Shown here piece by piece: positions 1-7,074 of a stretch of 32,793 nucleotides of DNA; positions within the stretch are counted from its first letter, which is position 1, and every line of letters starts with the position of its first letter. The stretch lies in assembly GCA_037131065.1 (NCBI GenBank), contig JBAXRT010000013.1:1-32793 (forward strand), written 5' to 3'. The notes below the pieces were generated by a model. The model saw only the letters and a list, made by a program, of their open reading frames with translations, did not search any database and was not told the DNA's origin. The DNA comes from JBAXRT01 sp037131065. GTDB lineage: Bacteria; Bacteroidota; Bacteroidia; Bacteroidales; FEN-979. The position numbers and the translations under genes were made by a program.

Positions 1-74
1 GGGCTTCCCATGACAAAGGTGCCTCCCGGAATATCGATCCACTCGATCAGTGGTTTTTCTTGGTTGCTTTTCAT
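1..74 (-). CDS. Formylglycine-generating-enzyme (FGE/SUMF1)-like protein, 5' end only
   Basis: Only the first 24 codons are present; the gene runs off the left edge. The readable peptide begins MKSNQEKPLIEW and continues with IPGGTFVMGS. That is the usual opening of the FGE-sulfatase (SUMF1) fold, 'x-IPGGTF-x-MGS', shared by sulfatase-activating enzymes, GldJ/GldK-type gliding lipoproteins and other C-lectin-like family members. No signal peptide or lipobox precedes the motif, so a cytoplasmic or unprocessed protein is more likely than a Gld lipoprotein. A TAnnTTTG box lies about 30 bp upstream, so it probably has its own promoter rather than reading through from the PAP2 gene. The family is fairly clear from the motif; the specific function cannot be judged from 24 residues. 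Confidence 0.6.
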   Translation of the reverse strand, partial: MKSNQEKPLIEWIDIPGGTFVMGS

Positions 75-104
75 ATAGAATTTCTTTTTGTTTCCATTCA
101 ATAT

Positions 105-112
105 CAAAATTA
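105..112 (-). promoter_or_regulatory. Candidate Bacteroidota -7 promoter box for the FGE-like gene
   Basis: On the minus strand this reads TAATTTTG, an exact match to TAnnTTTG, about 30 bp before the ATG at 74. A TTTA (positions 133-136) stands 20 bp upstream as an imperfect -33 element. The sequence is AT-rich, so a chance match is possible. Confidence 0.4.
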
Positions 113-147
113 TAAAAATTCGTTCCCTGATTTAAAAGATTGATAAA

Positions 148-1002
148 TCACAGTTGATATAAGAAGGTTACCCCAACTCCGGTGGGACTTACCGGCAGGA
201 TCTTTAATTTTTTAATCTGGTTATTCATGATCGTTCTGCCAATGGCAAAACCCAGCACCGAGCCGACAAACACATCCGAAAACCAATGCTGATTCTGGTA
301 AACGCGTGAAGCGGCTGAAAGACCTGCCAGGGTATAACAGAGGATGGGAACCCAGATGGTTTTGCTGTATGAAGTTGCAACCACCGTTGCCACGGCGAAA
401 ACAACCGTGGAATGGCCCGACGGAAAAGAGCTGTTGCTGATCGGCATGAAGGGGCCATCCCACGCGTAGGGGTTGGGTGGAGTATCCTGGTAAGGCCGGT
501 GCCGGTGGGTGAGCTGTTTGAGGATCTGGGAAGTGACAAAACCGAACACATAAGCTTCAAAACCCTTTAAGGCGGTGTAACGCGCTTTATCATCTTTGAT
601 GATCGCGCCCACTCCATAAAGAATTCCAAGCGCCGGTATGGTATACAGGCCGCTGCCCCATGGCTCTAAGGCATAGGTTGAAACATCGTTTAACCAGGCG
701 CTCCGGTTGATCTGGACTGTTTGCTGAATCGCGGCATCCTGAGTAAATAACACTACCGTGCCAAAGACCACACCGGAAAATGCGATCCATTGATACTGAT
801 TCCAGCGGTCAGGAGCGATCACAATATCCCTTGCATCCGTAAGCCATGATTTAAAATAGGCCTTATCGGGGACAACGGAGAACGTTCTTTCACTTTTCGG
901 AATGGAAGCAAGCGGCTTGGAAGCAAGTGTGTCATCCTGGCCCGAAACATTGATCTGAGCAATGAAAAGAAACCCAATAAAAGCAGATGACAGAACCTTC
1001 AC
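148..1002 (-). CDS. PAP2-family membrane-associated phosphatase
   Basis: A 284-residue protein with all three PAP2 signature motifs: K162-x6-R169-P170 (KQLTHRHRP), the PSGH motif at 194-197 with catalytic H197, and S232-R233-x5-H239-x3-D243 with nucleophile H239. The family removes phosphate from lipid or soluble phosphates such as phosphatidic acid, undecaprenyl diphosphate or lipid A; the substrate cannot be told here. Residues 1-20 look like a signal peptide. Hydrophobic helices follow around 72-92, 120-135, 150-160, 196-210, 215-230 and 243-256. The start codon is GTG, only 7 bp after the stop of the preceding IMPDH/GMPR-family gene, and that gap contains GAGGAG. This indicates co-transcription and probably translational coupling. 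The Shine-Dalgarno-like run is very close to the GTG, which is unusual in this phylum. Confidence 0.88.
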   Translation of the reverse strand: MKVLSSAFIGFLFIAQINVSGQDDTLASKPLASIPKSERTFSVVPDKAYFKSWLTDARDIVIAPDRWNQYQWIAFSGVVFGTVVLFTQDAAIQQTVQINRSAWLNDVSTYALEPWGSGLYTIPALGILYGVGAIIKDDKARYTALKGFEAYVFGFVTSQILKQLTHRHRPYQDTPPNPYAWDGPFMPISNSSFPSGHSTVVFAVATVVATSYSKTIWVPILCYTLAGLSAASRVYQNQHWFSDVFVGSVLGFAIGRTIMNNQIKKLKILPVSPTGVGVTFLYQL

Positions 1003-1009
1003 TCTCCTC

Positions 1010-2086
1010 TTATTTATTAAAACGGTTCAGGCTGTTCTGTGTGATCAGGTTCCACTGAGGTTTGCCAATGAATCCTGCAAGATCGCGGCTGTCGGTGTAC
1101 GACATGGCGGAGGATAGATAATCCTTGAAATTATCGACCCAGCCGGCAATGGTATATTCAACCTGGATCATCCGGGTGACCCCTTCGGATGATCTCAGCT
1201 CATTACCCAGGTGGGCCTGTACCTCCTTGGTGCTCATTCCCCGGAATTTTTTATAGAAGAACGATCCCATTTTAAAGGCAGTCTGCACTTCGCGGCTATA
1301 CTGGTCCACCTGGTCACCGGGCACGGTGTATCCTTCGAACTTTTTGTTTGCGGCATAGGTATGGCCGGCCGATTCCAGGGCTTTGTTGAAGACTCCGCCG
1401 CACATTACGTAATCGGCTCCCAGGACCAGGGCCTTGATGATGTCGGCATATTTCTTGATCCCGCCGTCGGCTACTATCTTCGCAAATTTTATGGAATGAT
1501 TCTGCTTCTCGTGATAAATGTCATGGATGAGGGAAGCAAGCGGGTAACCGATTCCTGTGTGCACCGAGGTGGAACATCCCGATCCGTTCCCCACGCCGAC
1601 CCGGATAAAATCTGCTCCGGCTTTCGACAATTCAATGTAGGTGTCGGGATTGGCGACATTCCCGACCATAAGGATCAGCTTGTCCTTGTAAACTTTTTTT
1701 GTCTTTGACGTCACGTCGGCGAGCCGTTTCATATGACCATTGGCAATATCGATGCAGATATTCAGCTGTTTTGGACCGGGCTTGTGGTTCCCCTGCGTAA
1801 AGAGTTTTTCAAACTGGTCGAGGCTGAGGGCAACCCAGCCACCGGCCCTGGCACAATCGGCGGAAGTGAAATCTTTTGTACGGGTCCGCGGGATAATGGG
1901 ATAGATCCCCTTTGATGAAAAAATATCCCGGTGTTCCACGTCGGTCACGGTATCCATCGGGGCGGTGAAAAGCGGGAGCATACCGTTTTCATCCACAACA
2001 CTGACTGACTTCCTTGACTTTATATTGCTCTTAATCGCGGGTGTGATGAGGATATCATCAAAATCGAATTTGATATTCATTTCCAT
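1010..2086 (-). CDS. IMP dehydrogenase/GMP reductase family protein (probably GMP reductase-like)
   Basis: A 358-residue TIM-barrel enzyme of the IMPDH/GMPR family. Visible landmarks are the N-terminal 'DFDDILITP' strand, TAPMDTVT at about 41-48, and the catalytic-Cys loop GVGNGSGCSTS with Cys171. Further on are the phosphate-binding ADGGI (206-210) and GADYVMCGG (223-231), then FRGMSTKEV (281-289). There is no CBS pair, and the length fits GMP reductase (about 345) rather than full IMPDH (about 490). The C-terminal 'SSAMSYTDSRDL' resembles the GMPR end 'RSACTYVGASRL'. GMP reductase converts GMP to IMP using NADPH in purine salvage. The catalytic loop has N167 where Pro is usual, and the segment at 70-100 is divergent, so a CBS-less IMPDH or a paralogue with altered specificity remains possible. 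It starts at MEMNIKF; a second in-frame Met lies two codons on. Confidence 0.75.
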   Translation of the reverse strand: MEMNIKFDFDDILITPAIKSNIKSRKSVSVVDENGMLPLFTAPMDTVTDVEHRDIFSSKGIYPIIPRTRTKDFTSADCARAGGWVALSLDQFEKLFTQGNHKPGPKQLNICIDIANGHMKRLADVTSKTKKVYKDKLILMVGNVANPDTYIELSKAGADFIRVGVGNGSGCSTSVHTGIGYPLASLIHDIYHEKQNHSIKFAKIVADGGIKKYADIIKALVLGADYVMCGGVFNKALESAGHTYAANKKFEGYTVPGDQVDQYSREVQTAFKMGSFFYKKFRGMSTKEVQAHLGNELRSSEGVTRMIQVEYTIAGWVDNFKDYLSSAMSYTDSRDLAGFIGKPQWNLITQNSLNRFNK

Positions 2087-2155
2087 AATAAGATATTACA
2101 ATGGCTCTATAACCATCGTAAAGATAAGGAAAAGGATTAAGATAAAGAAAAGTGA

Positions 2156-3058
2156 CTAATCAAGGTAAATCCCGGTCCCAACGAGGTATAACTTCTTGTT
2201 GATAACCGCTTTTTTGACATAGGAGGATTTTTTCGACTGGCTGGTCTCCCCGGGTCTCGGCCACATGTAATCAACCCAGCCTGATCCTTTTTCCCTTGCC
2301 ACCTTCATGAATTCCCTGAAGATATATTTACCGTAAATGTCTTTGTAATGGTACACGTTGGTCCCCTCCAGTTTCGGGAAAGGAGGATCGACGAGGAGTG
2401 TGAAGGTTGTATCCATCACAAAGACATAGGAATCTTTGTAGACGAATTCGGATGTCTTATCCCTGAGGATCTGAAAGGCCTTGCCGATGTCGGTTTTCAT
2501 CAGGTTGATAGCATCATCGACTGCATCAACGGCGAATGCCTTCTCCATCTTCATATCATACAGTCCGCAGCCGACAATATACTCCTTGCCATACTTTGTC
2601 CTGGCCATCTTCACAAAGGTTGTTTTCCAGGTCGGAACCGTCTGGCCAGGTTTTACCCAGAGGTAATGGATCCAGCCACTGTGCTTTTCACCCTTTGCTT
2701 TCTGTATAAGCCATTTAACGATCGGTTTGCCGTTTTTATCCTTCAGGTCAAGATAATTTTTTCCAACCATACCAGGATCTTCATGAACATAAAAGGTACC
2801 GGTCGGATCAAGAACGAAAATATAGGTATCTCCGCTCCTCCATTTGCTATCCTTGATTGCCAATTCCCCGAAGGCAGCTTCTCCGTTCTGTCTGATAAGA
2901 GAGGCGGCTTCATCCACCAGGGTAACCAGGTTATTGGTCTCTATGTAACGGTAATTACCCGACTGGGCGAAAAGCGCTTTTCCTCCGGTCAAAATAACCA
3001 GGAGGATGATGAATGAAACGAGCGTGCTTTTCTCTATGAAGCTGAGGGTTCTTTCCAT
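2156..3058 (-). CDS. Secreted tandem Cache-domain (sCache_2-like) protein
   Basis: The chosen start, MERTLSF, gives 300 residues with a signal sequence at about 8-32 ending GKALFAQ. The frame stays open for 15 more codons, but these include a polylysine run and precede the signal peptide, and the promoter lies within them. Two homologous Cache units follow, about 36-169 and 173-300. Each has a D-[ST]-Y-[IV]-FV-[LM]-D strand and a GW-[IV]-x-Y-[LM]-W-x-[KR]-PG-[QE]-T motif. Cache domains bind small ligands such as amino acids and carboxylates, usually as sensors in chemoreceptors and histidine kinases. Here no transmembrane segment, HAMP, kinase or methyl-accepting domain follows, so this is probably a free periplasmic ligand-binding protein. 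It is transcribed separately from the membrane-protein gene upstream. The ligand is unknown. Confidence 0.82.
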   Translation of the reverse strand: MERTLSFIEKSTLVSFIILLVILTGGKALFAQSGNYRYIETNNLVTLVDEAASLIRQNGEAAFGELAIKDSKWRSGDTYIFVLDPTGTFYVHEDPGMVGKNYLDLKDKNGKPIVKWLIQKAKGEKHSGWIHYLWVKPGQTVPTWKTTFVKMARTKYGKEYIVGCGLYDMKMEKAFAVDAVDDAINLMKTDIGKAFQILRDKTSEFVYKDSYVFVMDTTFTLLVDPPFPKLEGTNVYHYKDIYGKYIFREFMKVAREKGSGWVDYMWPRPGETSQSKKSSYVKKAVINKKLYLVGTGIYLD

Positions 3059-3079
3059 GGAACTTTTTTTTTTGACAAT

Positions 3080-3111
3080 CAAAAATAATATAAATATGTA
3101 CATAAGTCAAA
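3080..3111 (-). promoter_or_regulatory. Candidate promoter of the tandem-Cache gene
   Basis: On the minus strand TTTG (3108-3111) is followed after 20 bp by TATTTTTG (3080-3087). Both elements match the Bacteroidota -33/-7 consensus. Transcription would start near 3073, giving a 15-base leader to the ATG at 3058. The leader includes a run of ten A residues. Confidence 0.5.
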
Positions 3112-3141
3112 AAATAAATGTGATGAAATCGGGAACAGATT

Positions 3142-3165
3142 CCCCCTCTCCTGAAGGAGAGGGGG
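3142..3165. repeat. GC-rich REP-like palindrome
   Basis: A perfect 10-bp inverted repeat (ccccctctcc, loop tgaa, ggagaggggg) in an otherwise AT-rich gap, followed by acagggggtgagg. It lies just after the stop of the membrane-protein gene, 55-80 bp before the Cache gene's promoter. There is no T-tract on either side, so it is not a classic intrinsic terminator. From memory, very similar ccccctctcc...ggagaggggg...cagggggtgag units recur between genes in many Bacteroidota genomes. That makes a dispersed REP-type element the best reading. Confidence 0.6.
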
Positions 3166-3186
3166 ACAGGGGGTGAGGTGCCAGAC

Positions 3187-4767
3187 TTATTTCTTTCTTT
3201 TATACAACGTGCAGAATTCCGACCTGTAGGCAATCGTGAACTCTTCAGCCAGGATTTTCGGCAACTTGGCATAGAAAATGTCATCCTTCATCGTGAAGGT
3301 TCCCAGGATAAGGATATAGTTGACCCTGTATGCAAAACAGTCACTCCTCACCCTGAAGAGCTGGAAGTTGGAGGGCTTGTTCTCATTCCCGATGAAGAAT
3401 CCCGGTCTCCTCTTATCGTTCCAGGTTACAGGGAAATAACCCGTCTCCGATTCATAGTTGTAGACAAGCAGGATCGGCTTATCTATGGCAACATAATCGA
3501 GGAAGTGGCTCGTGAACCAGTTTTCGCTGCAATTCAGCGGCAGGATGAGGCTGTTGGGTTGAATGAATTCAGAAGCTTTGTTGCATGAGATTGCTATCTT
3601 GCTATAATCCCTGATCACCGGCTGATAGAGCATCAGAAGGGAAAAGTTCACATAAAGTGCAATGATCACAGCCGGAATACCCGACCAGCGTGGGAGGGGG
3701 AGCGTGGGGATCCACAGGATCAGAAACAAGAAAGCCAAATAGGAAAGGCGCAGGCTTGTAAAGCTTGCAGTGCCGTAAGTATTTGGCAGAATAAAGTAGA
3801 GTGCAACCAGGGCGACTATAACGAGAGGGAGCCAGAGGTTGCTTTTGCTGCTTGCTGAGGTAGTGCTTTTCCTGAAAAGAAAGCGGAAAAAGGAAAAAAG
3901 CAGAAGGGCAAACAGGAGGAGGAGCAGGAGGATAGTGAACCGGCTCTCCCTGCCGTGATCGAAAGCGATCAGGGACCGGATATCTCCAAGGCCTGACAGC
4001 AACTCCCGGGTTGGCAGATAGGAGGTCTGGTGGGTAGCGGGTCTTGAGATAAAGAAATAGAAGAAGAGTGACAAGGGGAGGAGGGAAGCTTCCAGCAGTG
4101 TAAGAAACTTATGACCTGCTTCTCTAAACAGTTGTCCCCAACCGGCTGACCGGATATGACTTTCGCCGGCCGCCCTGGCAAGTATACGGATACCCAGTAT
4201 CAGAAGAAGCACGCCGAATACAAGGATATGTGAAAAGTAGGTGAGGATGATCAGGAAGGTCAGCAGCATAAACGATTTCACAGTAAGCCTTTGGTTTTCG
4301 TACTTCAGCCATTGATCCAGGGTCAGAATGAGGAAGATGACGGCAATGCAGAAGTTATAGAATCCGAAGAAAAGGAAGAGAGAGTGGGAGAAGGGAAAGA
4401 TCAGATAACTGTATAGGATGTTTCGCGGTGAAAGCCTCCCGACCATTTTCCTGAAAGCAAGGGGAAGTCCCAGCAGTATCCCTGTAAGCAGGATCTTCTC
4501 GGCCACGAATGCCGGAAAAACAAGCTGGAGCGCCGCAAGGATGAAATGGGTTGTCCAGTTAGGTACTGGTTCGGGATTCAGCCGGAAGAACTGTTGAAAA
4601 AGGTCGTTGTGCCAGATCAATATCTGATTGATGATGTTTGCGTTCATCAGATGCGACGCACCGTCGAGGCTTGGGAAAAACCTCACCGAGAGGAAAGGAA
4701 GAAGGTTGAGGAGTGTAATCAGTGCAAAGAGGAGCTTCTCTAAACAGTCCCACCTATGCTTTTTCAT
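3187..4767 (-). CDS. Polytopic membrane protein, GT-C-glycosyltransferase-like
   Basis: A 526-residue protein with roughly ten or more hydrophobic segments, including about 11-30, 74-104, 117-150, 163-196, 221-240, 275-298, 311-328, 340-358 and 362-382. A soluble C-terminal domain follows (about 390-526). The first external loop contains PSLDGASHL with Asp35. An acidic residue in this position, soon after the first transmembrane helix, is typical of GT-C fold enzymes that use polyprenyl-linked sugar donors. That is the only basis for the assignment, since no diagnostic family motif is visible. It is 26 bp downstream of the large TPR gene and probably transcribed with it. It could instead be an uncharacterised membrane protein with no transferase activity. 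Confidence 0.55.
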   Translation of the reverse strand: MKKHRWDCLEKLLFALITLLNLLPFLSVRFFPSLDGASHLMNANIINQILIWHNDLFQQFFRLNPEPVPNWTTHFILAALQLVFPAFVAEKILLTGILLGLPLAFRKMVGRLSPRNILYSYLIFPFSHSLFLFFGFYNFCIAVIFLILTLDQWLKYENQRLTVKSFMLLTFLIILTYFSHILVFGVLLLILGIRILARAAGESHIRSAGWGQLFREAGHKFLTLLEASLLPLSLFFYFFISRPATHQTSYLPTRELLSGLGDIRSLIAFDHGRESRFTILLLLLLFALLLFSFFRFLFRKSTTSASSKSNLWLPLVIVALVALYFILPNTYGTASFTSLRLSYLAFLFLILWIPTLPLPRWSGIPAVIIALYVNFSLLMLYQPVIRDYSKIAISCNKASEFIQPNSLILPLNCSENWFTSHFLDYVAIDKPILLVYNYESETGYFPVTWNDKRRPGFFIGNENKPSNFQLFRVRSDCFAYRVNYILILGTFTMKDDIFYAKLPKILAEEFTIAYRSEFCTLYKRKK

Positions 4768-4793
4768 CCCGGAGCTTGTATGATCAAAATGGT

Positions 4794-7022
4794 TTACAAT
4801 GGATCTGACTGGAACAGGAGATAATCCTTGATCAGCGGGATCTCTTCAGGCTTTATCCCATTCTTAACAAGGTACAGGATGTCTTCATCAAAGGCAGAAA
4901 GGATCTCTTCTTTCCCTGTGAGGGAAGAAGAGAGGCATTGTTTATAGAAACCCGCTGCCTTTGCCCGGTTGCCGAGGCAAAGCTGAACATGTCCGGCATT
5001 CATGAGGTCATAAGGAGAGGCTGTATCTGCGGCTTCGAAGATCTCTGTGTAAGAACTCTCGGCCTGTGCCAGCTTACCGAGGACGAACTGGCAATAGGCG
5101 ATTGGGCGCAGTACTTTCAGGCTGCCGGGTGAGAAGAAAACGACTTTGTTATAGACCTGGAGCGCCTGCTCAAAATCTTTCAGGTTCAGATAACACTGGC
5201 CGATCTGCGACTGGAGCTTCAGGTCATCAGGCTGCAGAAGCAGTGCATCACGAAAATACCCCAGGGCGGCCTGGTAATCTTTTAGTTTCATGGAGCAGAA
5301 CCCGAGTTTGTTCAGGATCCACAACCGGTCGGTATCGAAAAGTTCCGCTTTCTGATAATATTCCACGGCCTTTTTGAACCGTCCGAGCTTCTGCCATCCA
5401 TAGGCGATCTTCTCGTAATAATCCCCCCTCGGGGCGGCAACCGCCGCCAGGTGATGATACATCTCAATTGCCTCGTGGTAATGTTCCTTTTCGAAATAGA
5501 AGGCTGCCAGGCGTTCGGTAAACCCCTCCTTCCTTATCATCGGTTTGTAGAAGGTCAGCTCACTGAAGCGGAACCGGTGCTGGAAAGGATCATCAAATTC
5601 ATCCTTCGAACCATAGAGCCTGAAGAAACGGTAAATGTCCTGGATATACTGTGTGAAGATGGCATTGGACTGCAGCGATTGGTCAAGAAGCTGTTCCTCC
5701 GAAGCCATCTCCTGCATCTGGGCGAATTCGGCTTCAAAATTGGTGACGATCAGGCTTCGCTGTTGTGCCGGGATCGCCTGGAAATTAAGTGCAAAGGAAT
5801 ATTTGTCGGAATTGCAGATGTAAAAGGCTTTTGAGAGGCTCCCGATAAGCCGGCTTGTAATCTCATCGCTTTCATCGGATCTGCTGATCTCCGGGTGCCC
5901 TTCGTAAAACGGGACGAACCAGTTTGACATGACATTGAAAAAATCGAACCTCTTCAGAAGCTGGAAGGTGCTCATGAAGACATCGGCTCCCTCGATCTGC
6001 ATTTTGGAAAATTTCTCGATCTTCTCAAAGAGCCCCGGTACCTCCTCCACAAGGTCTTTCCATCCCGGGTTCTTCTCTTCCATATCCTCCTCATCGGGCT
6101 GGTTCAGCTGCAACTTGTCTTCTATCCGGGGCATCATTTTCTTCATCTCCGGAAGGACCTCCTCTTCAAATTCCCTGTTGATCTTCTCGGTCTCCTTTGC
6201 CATGAGCAACTGGAAAAGGATCAACTCGATGTCGGAAGAGATCGTTTCATCGTTACCGATCTCCTTCAACCGCTGGGACAATTCAGGGTAGTACCTGATC
6301 CTTTTGTCGTAGATCAGCAGGGCCAGGACAAGTCCTGTAAGGGCCCGCTGATATACCTGGTCCTGCCGTGATTCACAGAATTCAATAAGAAGATGGAACT
6401 TCTGGACATCGAAGACATTCAGGAGGCTGAGCGTGATGGCGCTGACGACGAGGCATTTGTCGTGCCATTCAACGGATTCCGAACTTCCTATTTTTTTTAC
6501 AAGGCTGATGTGATGTTCGGTGAATTTCGTTGAAATCCATAACCAGCGAAAGATCGAGTCGATCTGGGAGACTGTCACCGATGTGCTTGTCTCAGTTCCC
6601 GACTTTCGGACATCGCTCTCTTCGAAAAGACGGTTCAGGGCCCGGCTGAAGAAGATATCGTCAATCATGGCAGTGGTGGTCACCGGGTCTTCTCCAAGTT
6701 TTCTGGCCAGGTTTATTTTTTCAGACCTTCTTGCGGGCAGGAAGGGAAGGAGGAGTATCTGCCGTATCTCATCTGCGATGCCGAGAAGGGAAGCGGACAG
6801 GTTATCCAGTATGTTCTCTTGCTGTGGGTCCTTATACCCTTCAAAGGCATAATGAAGCAGTGTCTTGTAGTTTTCGGTCAGGTTCTCAAGCTGGTAATAA
6901 TAATCTGACGAAGGAACAAAGCGGAGTAATTGTCCTGTCTCTTCCAGCGCCTCTTTGAACCGTTTCTGGAAAATATGTTCACAGATGTGGGAATATCTCT
7001 GGTTTACTTCTGCAGCAATCAT
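4794..7022 (-). CDS. Large TPR-repeat protein, cytoplasmic, function unknown
   Basis: A 742-residue protein without a signal peptide or membrane helices. The first 480 residues are helical and unrecognised, with an acidic segment around 285-320. The C-terminal part (about 502-700) holds at least five tetratricopeptide-like units, recognisable by the W/Y-x2-L-G/x8-A-x3-Y pattern. Examples are 'YGWQKLGRFKKAVEYYQKA' (541-559), 'LGFCSMKLKDYQAALGYFRDA' (about 573-593) and 'IGQCYLNLKDFEQALQVYNKV' (about 607-627). TPRs mediate protein-protein contacts, and no catalytic motif is visible. It sits 52 bp after the porin gene with no obvious terminator or promoter between, and 26 bp before the GT-C-like gene, which suggests those two act together. 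Confidence 0.72.
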   Translation of the reverse strand: MIAAEVNQRYSHICEHIFQKRFKEALEETGQLLRFVPSSDYYYQLENLTENYKTLLHYAFEGYKDPQQENILDNLSASLLGIADEIRQILLLPFLPARRSEKINLARKLGEDPVTTTAMIDDIFFSRALNRLFEESDVRKSGTETSTSVTVSQIDSIFRWLWISTKFTEHHISLVKKIGSSESVEWHDKCLVVSAITLSLLNVFDVQKFHLLIEFCESRQDQVYQRALTGLVLALLIYDKRIRYYPELSQRLKEIGNDETISSDIELILFQLLMAKETEKINREFEEEVLPEMKKMMPRIEDKLQLNQPDEEDMEEKNPGWKDLVEEVPGLFEKIEKFSKMQIEGADVFMSTFQLLKRFDFFNVMSNWFVPFYEGHPEISRSDESDEITSRLIGSLSKAFYICNSDKYSFALNFQAIPAQQRSLIVTNFEAEFAQMQEMASEEQLLDQSLQSNAIFTQYIQDIYRFFRLYGSKDEFDDPFQHRFRFSELTFYKPMIRKEGFTERLAAFYFEKEHYHEAIEMYHHLAAVAAPRGDYYEKIAYGWQKLGRFKKAVEYYQKAELFDTDRLWILNKLGFCSMKLKDYQAALGYFRDALLLQPDDLKLQSQIGQCYLNLKDFEQALQVYNKVVFFSPGSLKVLRPIAYCQFVLGKLAQAESSYTEIFEAADTASPYDLMNAGHVQLCLGNRAKAAGFYKQCLSSSLTGKEEILSAFDEDILYLVKNGIKPEEIPLIKDYLLFQSDPL

Positions 7023-7074
7023 ATGGAAACGAATATAGAAGAAAACGAATTAATCGTAAGAAAATTTTTCCGAA

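Noticed and set aside
2348..3016. 222-codon open frame on the plus strand opposite the Cache gene
   Set aside because: Antisense to the clear tandem Cache repeat, with no signal, motif or promoter of its own.
3064..3073. Ten-base T/A homopolymer as a possible phase-variation switch of the Cache gene
   Set aside because: With the start chosen at 3058 the run lies in the untranslated leader, where A-rich sequence is normal for this phylum; slippage would not shift the reading frame.
3059..3103. Longer N-terminus for the Cache protein starting at 3103
   Set aside because: The extra 15 codons contain the -7 box and the polyA run, and would place a second hydrophobic stretch before a complete signal peptide.
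3142..3165. Palindrome as an intrinsic terminator for the GT-C-like gene
   Set aside because: Neither side has a T-run directly after the stem, and the tail is G-rich.
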